This document shows, piece after piece, positions 51,565-61,303 of a stretch of 64,000 bases of DNA. The notes under the pieces were generated by a model. The model saw nothing but the letters and a program-made list of their open reading frames with translations, had not been told where the DNA came from and did no database searches. Each line of letters starts with the position of its first letter. The stretch's first letter is position 1. The stretch is from Pseudoxanthomonas sp. YR558 (GTDB taxonomy: Bacteria; Pseudomonadota; Gammaproteobacteria; Xanthomonadales; Xanthomonadaceae), in NCBI RefSeq assembly GCF_900116385.1, contig NZ_FPCI01000002.1:310001-374000 (forward strand), written 5' to 3'. The position numbers and the translations under genes are program-made.

Positions 51565-52206
51565 ATGAGGAACTACGTGGGCCTGTGCGCCCTGTGGATG
51601 GCGCTGCTGCCGGCCACCAGTTGGGCGCAGGCATCCTGCGTGAAGCCGGTGTTGCCGGACACCGAAGTGGAGGGATGGCACGAGAGTTCGATGGGCGGCG
51701 TCATCGTGGGTACCGCGCAGTACCGCATTCACGCGAAGACCCGTTCGCGCCACGAAACCATCACCCTGGGTATCGCCTTCAGTCACCGGTCCGACGACGA
51801 GTCGCACGCGACGAGCCTTCCGGCCGTCCGCGAGCTGCCGGACCTGATGACCGCCAGCCTGCAGGTGCGCTTCGTGCGGAAGGACGGAGCGCCGCCGCGG
51901 GGCTGGGATGCCGACGAGGTGGACATCCTGCTCGACGGCAAGCGCTTCCCCGCCGGGATGGGGGTGATCGGCGCACCCAACCGCACCCATGACATCGCCG
52001 CCAACTGGGAAGTCTGGTTCAGCGACCAGGATCTGTTGGCCGCGATGGAGAACGCGCACGAGATGGAAGTGCGTATGCGCCACACGCCCACGGCATCCTT
52101 CGCTACCTTCCATTTCGACATCTCGTCGTTCAAGGGCCTCCGCGCGCAACTGATCCCGTACTGGCGTTGCACCGCCGCGCCCTACCACTACTCGCACCGC
52201 CATTGA
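51565..52206 (+). CDS. Secreted hypothetical protein
   Basis: 213 residues with a signal peptide (MRNYVGLCALWMALLPATSWAQA). The mature part is rich in beta strands, with motifs SASLQVRFVRKDG-like and WFSDQDLLAAMENAHEM; one predicted disulfide (CVKP...WRCT). AGGGG nine bases before the ATG at 51565 favours this start over the ATG at 51556 (MAS). Function unknown. Confidence 0.65.
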   Translation: MRNYVGLCALWMALLPATSWAQASCVKPVLPDTEVEGWHESSMGGVIVGTAQYRIHAKTRSRHETITLGIAFSHRSDDESHATSLPAVRELPDLMTASLQVRFVRKDGAPPRGWDADEVDILLDGKRFPAGMGVIGAPNRTHDIAANWEVWFSDQDLLAAMENAHEMEVRMRHTPTASFATFHFDISSFKGLRAQLIPYWRCTAAPYHYSHRH

Positions 52207-52218
52207 CCCGACGGCCTG

Positions 52219-52566
52219 CTACGTCGTTTCCTCGATGCCCGCATGCCACGCCGCGTACGGGGTGTTCTTCACCAGGTGCCGGTTGAAATCCTTCGCGCCG
52301 TCGGTCCACCAGACCGGGCCGCGTTCGCCGAGCGCGACCTTGGCGGCGTTGACCGCCTCGCGCGCTGTCCGAAGCGCATGGGCATCTCCGGAATGGAGCG
52401 CGGTCTTCACCGCGCGCCGTGCGTGCATCAACTGCTGGACGAGGGCCGTGCGCTCGGCCTCGGACAGATGCGGATTGGCGGCGCGCCACAGGCGGCCGCG
52501 CACGATGAGGTAGCGACCGTCCGGCGTGAGTCGGGGCGCCACGGCACTACTTCGCGCCAACGCCAC
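52219..52566 (-). CDS. Conserved hypothetical protein (LTPDGRYLIVRGRLWR type)
   Basis: 115 residues with the recognisable stretch LTPDGRYLIVRGRLWRAANP, an Ala-rich helix (VQQLMHARRAVKTAL) and GERGPVWWTDGAKDFNRHLV. A small soluble protein seen in many proteobacteria; function not known to me. The start is uncertain: the GTG at 52566 overlaps the 3' end of the lipoprotein gene by 20 bases; a GTG (at SSAVAP) would shorten it by eight residues. Confidence 0.75.
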   Translation of the reverse strand: MALARSSAVAPRLTPDGRYLIVRGRLWRAANPHLSEAERTALVQQLMHARRAVKTALHSGDAHALRTAREAVNAAKVALGERGPVWWTDGAKDFNRHLVKNTPYAAWHAGIEETT

Positions 52567-52978
52567 CGACCTTCAGTACGACGCGGTAGTCGCCCGGCGA
52601 CACCTTGCCATCGGTGCGCGGCCGCGGCTCCAGCGCCTCCAGCCACAGCGTGCGTGCCCCGATGCGGTTCGCGTCCTGCGGGCGCTGCGCGCCACCGCCG
52701 TTCCACGGCAGCGAGACCACGTGCGGTTCCATGCCCGGGCCGGACACCCACACGAATGCATGCGCTTCGCCCGCCCACACGCAGGTGACATCCGCGGGGC
52801 AACGGCTGTCGCGGTAGCCGACGAACTGGACAGACAGCCCGTCTACGGTGGCTTCCTGCTGCCACGCGAGCGTGACCGATCGTTCTGCGGGAGCAGGATC
52901 GTTTCGCGCCGCCGACGTCGGCGTGCAGGCGGTGAGGAGCAGAAGCACCGCGGTGAGGCAGAGAGGGAATCGGGTCAT
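52547..52978 (-). CDS. Small lipoprotein
   Basis: 143 residues with a lipoprotein signal (LLLLTAC, Cys about 18). The mature part has TCVWAGEAHAFVWVSGPG and a Cys pair (SRCPADVTC) as in small periplasmic proteins with a beta-sandwich. CAGGAGG precedes the ATG at 52978. Operonic with the small protein gene, which overlaps its end. Confidence 0.7.
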   Translation of the reverse strand: MTRFPLCLTAVLLLLTACTPTSAARNDPAPAERSVTLAWQQEATVDGLSVQFVGYRDSRCPADVTCVWAGEAHAFVWVSGPGMEPHVVSLPWNGGGAQRPQDANRIGARTLWLEALEPRPRTDGKVSPGDYRVVLKVGGVGAK

Positions 52979-53218
52979 GGAGCCTCCTGGAGAGCATGCA
53001 TGGAGTTTCGCAACGCCGTTTGTCGGCGCGTGTCTAGTAAGTATATGTAGATGTGATCCAGTCCACGTTTTCTGTGAAAGCATGGCCTTTGCGCGCATGG
53101 GGGGCGTGGCGCGCGCGGGGTGTCGAGACGTTCGAAGATTCGCTACTTCTCCAGCAGACGTGGCAAGGGAAAGTGCGGTCGAGCGTTGTGCCCGCCAACT
53201 CACGCATAGGAGGCTGAA

Positions 53219-53524
53219 ATGACGACGTTGGAAGCGGTTATTACCGTGAAGCGCTCGGCAGGTGTCCGGGCGGCCATGCTCTGGGCATCACTGGCCGAGG
53301 CTACCGAGTTCCCCCAGCCCATTGCGCTGAATCCGCAAGGGAAAGGCTTGCTCCTGCTCTCGGCCGCAACGGACTACATCCTCTTCTACCAGTTCCATGG
53401 CGGACCGGGACAGACGTTGTCCGTGGAAATCGCTGTGAGCGAGACGAAGTTGCTGGAGATCAAGGAGTCCAAGGTGCCTCCGGGCAAAGATTTCCAAGCC
53501 GGCGCGAGGCCGTTCAAGACATGA
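53219..53524 (+). CDS. Small hypothetical protein of the 53-56 kb cluster
   Basis: 101 residues, soluble, with beta-rich stretches (ATDYILFYQFHGG, QTLSVEIAVSETKLL). AGGAGG precedes the ATG. The stop overlaps the next gene start (ATGA), so the two are coupled. No family recognised. Confidence 0.65.
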   Translation: MTTLEAVITVKRSAGVRAAMLWASLAEATEFPQPIALNPQGKGLLLLSAATDYILFYQFHGGPGQTLSVEIAVSETKLLEIKESKVPPGKDFQAGARPFKT

Positions 53525-54984
53525 AGACCTTACTGTGGGTGCTGGTCCTGGCCGCGTGCTTGCTCCCCGGCGCCGCACGTGCCGATCCTCCGTTCGATGG
53601 AGCGCAATTCCAACAGATCGAAGCAGTCATTCAGCGAGAGATCGAGAAAGCGATGGCCAAGGCGGGCAGTGCCGATGCAGATGTCGCCGGTGCCGTCGCG
53701 TCAGTCCGGATCGAGGCGGCGGACGTGCCAGGCTTCTCCGAGGCGCAGCGCAGAGGCCTCGAGAAGATGATCGATGACGCGATACAGCGCAGGCGCGCAC
53801 CGCCCGACGTTCCATCGTTGCCCGCGGCGTCTTCCACATTGTCGTCGTTCGCGCGCACGGTGTGCTTCGATGGAGATCCCGCGGCGCCACTGCCCACTAC
53901 GGATCTGCGGCGCGAAACGTTGGAGGCGCTGGCGACAGCGAAGAGAAACGGATTCGACTTCAAGGCGGCCGATTGCCAGCTCAGGACGCGTTCGGGATCC
54001 GCAGGCGCCGCGCTCACGCTCACCGACACCGGATTGAACTCGGCACCTGCCACGCCGAAGGCATCGAGTTTCCAGGTGATCGCGAACGGTTCCGGTGCAA
54101 GGGCGTCGCTCAAGATGGATCAGTCCACCGCGGTGGGCGATCCGCAAGGAACGGCGCTGTACTGGTCGAGAAGCGCGGTGTTCTCCGCGCCGGTGGACAA
54201 GGAGGACGATGTGGGGACCGGCCTGGTCGATCTGGACGGGCTGACCAACGGGTTCGAGTTCACTTATAACGCCACCCGTATCAAGACAGCGCCACTGGGC
54301 CGCGTGGACAACACGGGCGACTCGCTGCTGTTCGAGATGCCCGCTGCGTGCGATGCACTGGGTGTTGCCATGAACGAGTGCGAGCTGTCGACGTTGCTGC
54401 GTGTGGCCAACGCACGCGCGCTGGAAAGCGGGAAAGTGGGCGCCGACGCCAGGATGATCGCCGCTCGCTACTCCGTTCCCGGACGCGCCTGGCTGCAGGG
54501 CTTTCGGTTGAAGATCGGGCACGACGACTACACCTACTACGAACCGTCGCAGCTGACAAAGCACACGGAGGATGAGGTCTCGTGGGGTGCCGGGGTTTTC
54601 GCGGGCACCCTGGCCGGGAGCGCTTACTACGCCGTGGGCATCGACTATCAGCGCGCCTACAAGAGCGCGCGCAGCGGCGTGGCCTGTCCGACGCCGACCG
54701 ATGGCCAGGACGTGGTGCTCTGCGTGAATGGCGCGCTCGGAGCCCCCCTCGTCAAAGAAAAGCACCTACTGAATGCGGAGGGACGTTGGCGCCTGGGAGA
54801 TCGTGCCATCGGCGTCAGGGCCGTGCACGACTTCAAGAATGGGGACACCGGCGTAGACGTCCCGATCTATCTGTTTCCGGACGACAAGGGCTTCCTGACG
54901 GGCGGACTACGTCTGGGTTGGACGAACGAGGAACAGTTCTACGCCGCGATATTCATAGGCGCTCCCTTCAAGTTGATGGATTGA
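53521..54984 (+). CDS. Secreted protein of unknown function, possibly outer-membrane
   Basis: 487 residues. Signal peptide (MKTLLWVLVLAACLLPGAARA), a helical region with coiled-coil (about 25-90), a central domain with Cys pairs, and a C-terminal half (about 270-487) of alternating strands (WLQGFRLKIGHDDYTYYE, GAGVFAGTLAGSAYYAVGID, LGWTNEEQFYAAIFIG) consistent with a beta-barrel or adhesin-like fold. The start overlaps the small protein gene. Family not identified. Confidence 0.65.
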   Translation: MKTLLWVLVLAACLLPGAARADPPFDGAQFQQIEAVIQREIEKAMAKAGSADADVAGAVASVRIEAADVPGFSEAQRRGLEKMIDDAIQRRRAPPDVPSLPAASSTLSSFARTVCFDGDPAAPLPTTDLRRETLEALATAKRNGFDFKAADCQLRTRSGSAGAALTLTDTGLNSAPATPKASSFQVIANGSGARASLKMDQSTAVGDPQGTALYWSRSAVFSAPVDKEDDVGTGLVDLDGLTNGFEFTYNATRIKTAPLGRVDNTGDSLLFEMPAACDALGVAMNECELSTLLRVANARALESGKVGADARMIAARYSVPGRAWLQGFRLKIGHDDYTYYEPSQLTKHTEDEVSWGAGVFAGTLAGSAYYAVGIDYQRAYKSARSGVACPTPTDGQDVVLCVNGALGAPLVKEKHLLNAEGRWRLGDRAIGVRAVHDFKNGDTGVDVPIYLFPDDKGFLTGGLRLGWTNEEQFYAAIFIGAPFKLMD

Positions 54985-55053
54985 TGATGTTGCCGGCCGC
55001 ATGGCAACACGCAAGCAGCCAGGGGAGACGATCATCGCGCAGGCGAGGGTGGC

Positions 55054-55824
55054 ATGAGCGCTGAACTGATTGCGTCGCAACTGCTTGTGACCGTGACGGT
55101 ACTGGGCTACTTCTGGGGAGTCGAGACATCGGACAGGTGTCTCCAGTTGGCGATGTCGACCAAATTCAAGTTGATCTCGCAGCATGCGTCGTTGTGCCGG
55201 CAATTGCCGCCGGTATCACTGCTCGATCCCGGCGTGTTCCTCAGAGCACTGTTCGTGGTGCTGCCCTGCTGGATGGCGGACTCCATGAGCGTGTACAGAT
55301 GGAAGGAATTGGTGTTCTTCGCTTCCATCTGCATGTTCATGGCCCCTATCGTGCCGCCATCGAGGTACTCGCCTCCCCAAGGCGCGTCGTTGATCTCGTT
55401 CTCGCTTGTATGGGTGGTTGCCAAGCTGGACGCATCCGTAAGGGCCGCGATCGGGATCGGAGTGGCCATGCTGATTGCGCAGGTGCCCGGTGTATCGGGG
55501 CTCGTCTCCGGCGCAATGGAAACGTTGTTCCCCGTCGTGGGCGACGGAGGAAGCGCTCAGATCTTCCGTTCGGCGATGGAGGGTGGCGCGCTGTTCTGCT
55601 TTGTCATGCTGCTGATACGGAGTTCCCAAGTGGCGGCCTATGGCGTGGCCAAGGCGATGGGTTTCCTGGGCTGTTTCGCCGTGTCGTGGATAGTGCTCCA
55701 GTACTTCGCCAACAGTGTGTTCAAGCTGGATGCGGTGGTGGTTGGTCAACTGCTGGGGTCGTTCCTGCTCGTCGCGTCGGCCGGATTCTTGGTCGATCTG
55801 TACTCGCATAAGCACGCGGAATGA
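55054..55824 (+). CDS. Multi-pass membrane protein of unknown function
   Basis: 256 residues with roughly seven hydrophobic segments (for example QLLVTVTVLGYFWGV, FFASICMFMAPIV, SFSLVWVVAKL, AAIGIGVAMLIAQVPGV, ALFCFVMLLI, GFLGCFAVSWIVLQYF, LLGSFLLVASAGFLV). GCGAGGGTGG precedes the ATG; the preceding gene ends 69 bases upstream on the same strand. No known transporter signature. Confidence 0.65.
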   Translation: MSAELIASQLLVTVTVLGYFWGVETSDRCLQLAMSTKFKLISQHASLCRQLPPVSLLDPGVFLRALFVVLPCWMADSMSVYRWKELVFFASICMFMAPIVPPSRYSPPQGASLISFSLVWVVAKLDASVRAAIGIGVAMLIAQVPGVSGLVSGAMETLFPVVGDGGSAQIFRSAMEGGALFCFVMLLIRSSQVAAYGVAKAMGFLGCFAVSWIVLQYFANSVFKLDAVVVGQLLGSFLLVASAGFLVDLYSHKHAE

Positions 55825-56038
55825 CGGGTGGCATCGCGCACCGGGCCTTCCGTCACAGCGGGCTGGTTCAAAAGACGAGGGGCGTCCAAGGGTGCCCTAT
55901 ATCCTCTTCCAACGTGACCCACCCTGGACTGCCTGCCTGCCGGACAGACGCGCGCGGGCGACATCGGTGTTCCCAGCAACGAGGTGTCCGACGACACCAC
56001 CCGCGCCACCGAATTGCGCGTGCAAGCGCCGCCACGAT

Positions 56039-57244
56039 TCAGACCTTGGCGGCGGGATAAGGGAAATCCGTCGCAGCGGGATAGCTCGCGTTGAACCACG
56101 AGCGGACTGCCGCGTCGGCACTTGCGTATCCCCAATTGATCAGGCGTTCCTGAAGCGCGGATGCCTTCTTGGCCAGGTCGGTGTCCACGGTGGCGAGTTG
56201 CAGGGTGCGCGCAGGAGGGCAGGGTAGGCGGGGCTGGCACGGATGTTTGGCGATATCTTGCTGGATGTCCCAGAAGGCGCCGTAACGTTGCTGGGACCTC
56301 AGGGCATCGACAAGCAATCTCTTGCGTTGAGCCAATACCTGGTTGTCCATCACGTCGATGCAGCGAGCGCCGATGGAAGCCCAGTTTCGGGACGGCGAAG
56401 GTAGCGGCTCGAAAGGTTTACCCGCATTGCTGACGAACAGGGTCATGCAGCGTTTGTAGCAGGTCTCGAGCCCGAGGTTGTCGTACACGCCGCCGTCCGC
56501 CAGCGTGGGGTGGGTGGTGAATGGCGCGTGCTGCAGCCCGTCTCCGCTTTGCGGCGTGTAGTCCGTCTCGCGAAGAGAGAGCTCGGCTGGCGCCAGCACC
56601 GGAGGAAATGCCGAGGAAGCTCCCACGGCGACCGCCAGGCGCACGTCGGGGTTACGTACTTCTCCTACCCTCCAGTCGCGCATGAAAGGCCTGGAGAAGC
56701 GCCAGAGCGCACCGGACTGGAGATTGGACGCGTTGATGACGAATCGCACGTCATCCGGTAGGTCCTGCAGTGTCTTCCCTCGATAGAGATGGCGATCGTA
56801 AGCACGGGCGATATGCTCATTGACGCTGCCGGGAAGAAAGACGTTCTTTATCACCTGCCACGCTCCCAGCGCGGACTTGCCCGCCAGGGTGATGCCGGCC
56901 AACCGCCGCACGGGCGTCACCACCTCATTCTGGAAAGCATCATCGAACGCGGTACCTGCGAGCGCTCTCAGGTTCGGGTATGCCAGGCCGAGCATGGCCG
57001 ACACCAGCGATCCACCGGAGACGCTCGATACGCGGGCCAGCGGCCCCACGTCGATGGAATGGCCCGCTCCGTCCAGCCGAGCGAGCGGCCGGCCGGAGAA
57101 GAATCCCCATTGGCCAAGACGCCACAACACGCCCGTGTGGAAGAGCATGGCCCGGTAGCCGCCGCCGGACAACGCGATGGCGACCTCCGGGACGACGCCG
57201 GCCGTGCGGGCAGGCTCGTGGACCAGCTGGTCGGTTTCGATCAT
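56039..57244 (-). CDS. Patatin-like phospholipase/lipase
   Basis: 401 residues, soluble. Patatin motifs in order: oxyanion hole G27-G29 (LSGGGYRAML), nucleophile S76 in SSVSGGS (the first Gly of GxSxG is Ser), and catalytic Asp in LADGGVYDN. A Cys-rich C-terminal helical region (about 300-401) follows. Hydrolyses acyl esters of membrane lipids. Starts 15 bases after the MBL-fold gene stop, so it is the third gene of the operon. Could act as an antibacterial/phage effector or a housekeeping lipase. Confidence 0.88.
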   Translation of the reverse strand: MIETDQLVHEPARTAGVVPEVAIALSGGGYRAMLFHTGVLWRLGQWGFFSGRPLARLDGAGHSIDVGPLARVSSVSGGSLVSAMLGLAYPNLRALAGTAFDDAFQNEVVTPVRRLAGITLAGKSALGAWQVIKNVFLPGSVNEHIARAYDRHLYRGKTLQDLPDDVRFVINASNLQSGALWRFSRPFMRDWRVGEVRNPDVRLAVAVGASSAFPPVLAPAELSLRETDYTPQSGDGLQHAPFTTHPTLADGGVYDNLGLETCYKRCMTLFVSNAGKPFEPLPSPSRNWASIGARCIDVMDNQVLAQRKRLLVDALRSQQRYGAFWDIQQDIAKHPCQPRLPCPPARTLQLATVDTDLAKKASALQERLINWGYASADAAVRSWFNASYPAATDFPYPAAKV

Positions 57245-57259
57245 GAAGCGCCTCGCGGT

Positions 57260-58534
57260 TCAGCAGGGAATGGACAATTCGACCCACTTCCCTTGGTCGC
57301 CCTTGCGGAAACCCTTGGGGAGGCGACCGGGCAGCGAGTCGCTGCGCACGAACCGGATATCGTGCGCATCCAATGCGGCCATCAGATCCGGTAGCGGGAT
57401 ATTGTTGCGATATTTCCCGGCACCGGCCTGCGTCGAAATCATTGCGGGGATTCTTCCGGGAAGGATGTTCTCGACCAGTGTCTTGGACGTCGCGTTGTGG
57501 CTCCCGTGATGGCCGACTTTCAGGAAGTTGGCGTTGTGAAGGAGTGCGCGCGCGTCGTCGTTGGCGAGAATCCGCTTCCACGTGCCCCATTCCGCGTCGC
57601 CGGGGAAGAGCAACCTCGCCTTGCCCACTTCGATCACGAGCACCAGGCTCGTGGAATTGATCATGTCGTCCACGTGGGTGGCTGCCAACACGGCATCCGC
57701 GCTCGTCGCCAACCCTTCAAGGCGCTTGATCTCGTTAGGCGAAAGGCCGGCGTCGCCAAACGGCTCGTCCACACCCACCTGCCACTCCGCGCCGAACGCC
57801 GTCAATGACGACATGTCCCCCACGCCACTCGCAGCGGCGGCGCGCATCGCCAACGCACGGTATGTCTCACCGTCTGCCTCCGGATCCAGCTCCTCGATGA
57901 GGTCGGGATCGCGAGGGGGGCCCAGCACATGAATGAGGACGTCAGGAAGCTCAGGCGTGGTGAAGGTTTCGGGGAACGTACGGGTCGCCGGCAGGAAGCG
58001 TGGTTTGGTGCGGCGCCGGTAGCCGAAGCCCTCGTGGAGCCTGTCCAACGCCCGCGTGTTGCTCCAGCCCCCGGCGGCGGCGAAGCCGGGGACGTCGACG
58101 CCTGCATTCCGCAACATGAACTCGACGCTTTCCCGGTCGTCGTTGTCCAGCTGGAACGACGAAAGCGCCATTGCCAGATTCGTGGCGAATAGCTGCTGCT
58201 TCTTCCAGAGCCTCATGGCCTTTTCGTTCTGCCGATCCTCCACCCACGGCAGCCAGACCTCGCCGACGGAAACTTCGTCCCACGCCGCGGAGTTGAACGC
58301 GAACAGGTGGTCGGCGTGGCGATGCGTCGCGATGACGACGTCGATATGGGCCTCGCCAGCGATGTCGGTGACGTTCTCGATGATCTGGCTGGCCAGTTCT
58401 TCGCCGCTGTAGTCGCCCTTTCCCTGGGAATGGAATCCGGCGTCAATGAGGATGAGTCGATTGTCGGGCAGCGTTATCAGGAAGCTGTCGCCGAACCCGA
58501 CGTTGTACATGCGTATCTTGACTTCGCCGCTCAT
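57260..58534 (-). CDS. MBL-fold hydrolase (ComEC/Rec2-like metallo-beta-lactamase)
   Basis: 424 residues. MBL signature THRHADHL (H71, H73, D75, H76), a metal Asp in FPGDAEWGT and the histidine motif VGHHGSHNATS. Unlike ComEC it has no membrane helices; the insert of about 130 residues (100-260) is unusual. Likely a nuclease, phosphodiesterase or hydrolase. The ATG overlaps the metallopeptidase stop (ATGA), so the two are coupled; a GTG six bases upstream is an alternative start. Confidence 0.87.
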   Translation of the reverse strand: MSGEVKIRMYNVGFGDSFLITLPDNRLILIDAGFHSQGKGDYSGEELASQIIENVTDIAGEAHIDVVIATHRHADHLFAFNSAAWDEVSVGEVWLPWVEDRQNEKAMRLWKKQQLFATNLAMALSSFQLDNDDRESVEFMLRNAGVDVPGFAAAGGWSNTRALDRLHEGFGYRRRTKPRFLPATRTFPETFTTPELPDVLIHVLGPPRDPDLIEELDPEADGETYRALAMRAAAASGVGDMSSLTAFGAEWQVGVDEPFGDAGLSPNEIKRLEGLATSADAVLAATHVDDMINSTSLVLVIEVGKARLLFPGDAEWGTWKRILANDDARALLHNANFLKVGHHGSHNATSKTLVENILPGRIPAMISTQAGAGKYRNNIPLPDLMAALDAHDIRFVRSDSLPGRLPKGFRKGDQGKWVELSIPC

Positions 58535-60423
58535 CGCCACCGTCTCCCATCCATGGCCCGCGCCGAATAGGCGACAAGCAGCCGATCGGCGGCGCGCTGC
58601 TGACTCTGCCAGAAACTGCCGTTCTCTTCATCGAAGGTGGCCAGCCAATGCGCCATACGCTGCTCGCGGGCCTGCTGGAACGGTTTACATATCAGGTATC
58701 GGACGCGCCCATCGATGCTTGCGATAAGCGTGGTGCCAGCCCGGTAGGTCAAGCCGCCGAGTTGCTGCGGTTCGCGTGGCGTCTGCACGACATGGGCCAC
58801 CATCTCGATCAGCAGTTCGCCGTTCTGGGCGATGCGATGCACCGGATGGAAGCCACGCACCGCGATGGACAAGTCCGGCTCAAGCTTCAAGCGCGCCCTG
58901 TTCTCCATCGCCCAGGCATGGAGGGCTTTGGCGACATCACGGAGCACGGGTTCCGGCTCGATGTCCTCGGACAGCTCAGGCGAGGATTCTTCTTCCACCA
59001 CGTCGCTCACTACGGATCTGACCTGCTGGACGGACCATTCCTGTGGCGAACTACTTTCGCTGACGTTCCGCTTGCGTTCCCGCCTCCTTTCGCCACGGTG
59101 CGTCGCGTTTCGGTCGAGCTGGCGCGCGCCGAAGCCAAGCAGCTTGCGGACGATGTCTGCCAGTGCTGGGTCGGTCGGCGCGGCGCTCGAATCCTGGGCT
59201 TCCAGAAGCAGCGACTGCACGGCCAGCGAACCCACCGCTTCGGGCCTGATCCCTCGCGCCCTGAACGCTTCGATCATGTCCGCGCGCAGGCCGGAATCGT
59301 CGGCGCGGTTGAGTTCGAAATCCGCGGTGACCATCGCGCGCAGGTAATCGCTGAACGTGGGGTCGACCGGAGGCAGATAGTCGGTCGCACGGATGCACAT
59401 GGATAGAACGGATTGGGCCGTGCGCACGCATTCGTAGGTCAGGCGATTCACCAAGTCCGGGTGCAGTTCGCCTTCCGGAAGGCGTCCGCTGCCCCCCGTC
59501 GCCAACCGGAGGAGATCGCGCGTCCGGCGCACGTAAGTCAGCACGAATCCCTCATAGACCGCCGATACGAGGATCCACCCGAGCGCATGCGGCTCCTTGG
59601 TCCTGGAGAAGAGGCCTGGATCGGGCTTTCCAGCGATACGCCGCAGCGCCTGCCCTTTTCCGGTGGCCGCACCGAACTGGCTGCCGATATTGAGCATGAT
59701 GTTGTTTTCCGCCAGCAGGTCACCGCGTGTTTCACGGATCACGGGTGCAACGAGCTCGGGAAATGTCAGGCGCTGGAACATCGCCACGATGTCGGCGAAC
59801 GCCTCGTGCAATGCGGGGACGTGGGGGTTGGTCGGCTCGTTGTAGTAGCCGTGCAGCCGGCTGAGCGCGGCATGCGCAACCTCATGGGCGATGATGTCGT
59901 GCGATAGACAGGTAAATATGCTCTGCCCCGGGAGATTGGCGCCCGGATCTTCCTCGTCGGCGGGAAAATAGCCGAACATCACCGCATTGAGTTCGCTGTC
60001 GAAGTAGGCGTTGCGCCCCTGGAACGCATGCGGGAACAGTCGAAGCCTGTCGCCGCCGAGGAAGCGGAACCGACGTCCCAGCGCGCGATCGAAGTTCTCC
60101 AGGACCTTCGAGGCTACGGCGTAGACCATCTGTTGATGGAATTGGGGGTCATGTTCGGCGGGCTCCAAGCCATGCGCCATGGCGATCTCGTCGTCGCCCA
60201 GGTCGACCGCGCGGTAGTACCGCTGGGTCGCGGCGTCGTAATCGACCACTTCCAGCCGATCATCGCGAAAAGAACGCTCGTCGCGCTCGATGGGACGGTA
60301 GGGTATTTCAACCGTCACGCGATGATCGCCGGCTCGCGCGATCATGGGATCGAAAGCGAAGATGCGAAGCGGGCGCCGTTCGGGCCGCGTATCCAAGGGT
60401 GACTTCCGCACAACGACCTCCAT
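58531..60423 (-). CDS. HExxH metallopeptidase, large, uncharacterised
   Basis: About 630 residues if it starts at 60423 (ATG); 60479 or 60591 are alternatives, the Shine-Dalgarno evidence is poor. H180-E-V-A-H184 in the stretch DIIAHEVAHAALSRL is the zinc motif, and ALHEAFADIVAMF supplies the third ligand Glu, a gluzincin-like layout. A charged low-complexity linker follows (about 440-500), then a C-terminal domain (about 510-630) with a beta-rich fold. No signal peptide, so cytosolic. First of the three-gene operon with the MBL-fold and patatin genes. Confidence 0.82.
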   Translation of the reverse strand: MEVVVRKSPLDTRPERRPLRIFAFDPMIARAGDHRVTVEIPYRPIERDERSFRDDRLEVVDYDAATQRYYRAVDLGDDEIAMAHGLEPAEHDPQFHQQMVYAVASKVLENFDRALGRRFRFLGGDRLRLFPHAFQGRNAYFDSELNAVMFGYFPADEEDPGANLPGQSIFTCLSHDIIAHEVAHAALSRLHGYYNEPTNPHVPALHEAFADIVAMFQRLTFPELVAPVIRETRGDLLAENNIMLNIGSQFGAATGKGQALRRIAGKPDPGLFSRTKEPHALGWILVSAVYEGFVLTYVRRTRDLLRLATGGSGRLPEGELHPDLVNRLTYECVRTAQSVLSMCIRATDYLPPVDPTFSDYLRAMVTADFELNRADDSGLRADMIEAFRARGIRPEAVGSLAVQSLLLEAQDSSAAPTDPALADIVRKLLGFGARQLDRNATHRGERRRERKRNVSESSSPQEWSVQQVRSVVSDVVEEESSPELSEDIEPEPVLRDVAKALHAWAMENRARLKLEPDLSIAVRGFHPVHRIAQNGELLIEMVAHVVQTPREPQQLGGLTYRAGTTLIASIDGRVRYLICKPFQQAREQRMAHWLATFDEENGSFWQSQQRAADRLLVAYSARAMDGRRWR

Positions 60424-60706
60424 GACGATGCGATGGAAACGTTCTGTCTTCGTAAGTCGCGCGCCTTCCCCTGGATGCATGGGCGCGACGGTGCGATGTA
60501 TCAGGCGCGCGTGAGGGGCGCAATCGAGGTGAACGCGGTTCCGACAAACGGTATATCCAGGACACGCACCGCGGCTGCCAGGTAAATGCATGTATTGGCG
60601 CGCAGAACGAGCTCTATCCGCGTTTCAGGCAGGAAGTGCTTCTAGCCGTGCGCCTGGCGGAGCGTTGCCGTGGACGCCGTCCTTTGCGTCCACGGTGCCC
60701 CACCTG

Positions 60707-61045
60707 TCACGCCTTCGTCGCGCCGCCGGGCAGGTCGCGGTCCGAGGTGATGGAGAGTCCATCCGGCAGCTCGATAGCGTCGAACTGGGCCTGCACTGTC
60801 TGCAGCAGCGCTTTCTGACGGCCTTCGGACAAGGTCTGCGCGAGCGCGTCGATGGTGGCCAGCACCTGCAGGTCGTGCGCGAGTTCCGGGCGGATACCTT
60901 CGCCGCCGAACCACGGCGGTTCACGACGTGGCGGGAGTTCGAAGAACCGCTCGACCCAGACGATGATGGGGATGCGGATCCACTTCAGGCAGATCTTGGT
61001 GATGGGATGGCGAAGAATGCAGATGTAGCGCCATGCGATGATCAT
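60707..61045 (-). CDS. Small hypothetical protein
   Basis: 112 residues. Hydrophobic/basic N-terminal segment (MIIAWRYICILRHPI, KWIRIPIIVWVERFF) that is probably membrane-associated, then a helical soluble region (LAHDLQVLATIDALAQTL) and a polar tail. CGGAGG precedes the ATG at 61045. It lies between the metallopeptidase operon and the divergent XRE regulator; no family recognised. Confidence 0.68.
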   Translation of the reverse strand: MIIAWRYICILRHPITKICLKWIRIPIIVWVERFFELPPRREPPWFGGEGIRPELAHDLQVLATIDALAQTLSEGRQKALLQTVQAQFDAIELPDGLSITSDRDLPGGATKA

Positions 61046-61303
61046 GACGACCTCCGATGTCGGGCGGGATGTGCCCATCCGGAATGACGCGTCGCGTGCG
61101 GTGGACCGGCTAGCCGGAGCCACCGTCCGTCGGCGTTGGCGCGACGCACGGTGTCCAGCGGCGCTCGCTTCCGCGCGAGGGATGCAGGTCGGCTGCGCTG
61201 CAGTGGATGCGGCGACGGACGGTAAGTCCGGCTGGGCAGGATTGGATTAGCGTGGCTTGCAGGCCAGCATCACTGGCGCTGTCGTCGAACAGGGAGGTGA
61301 GCG

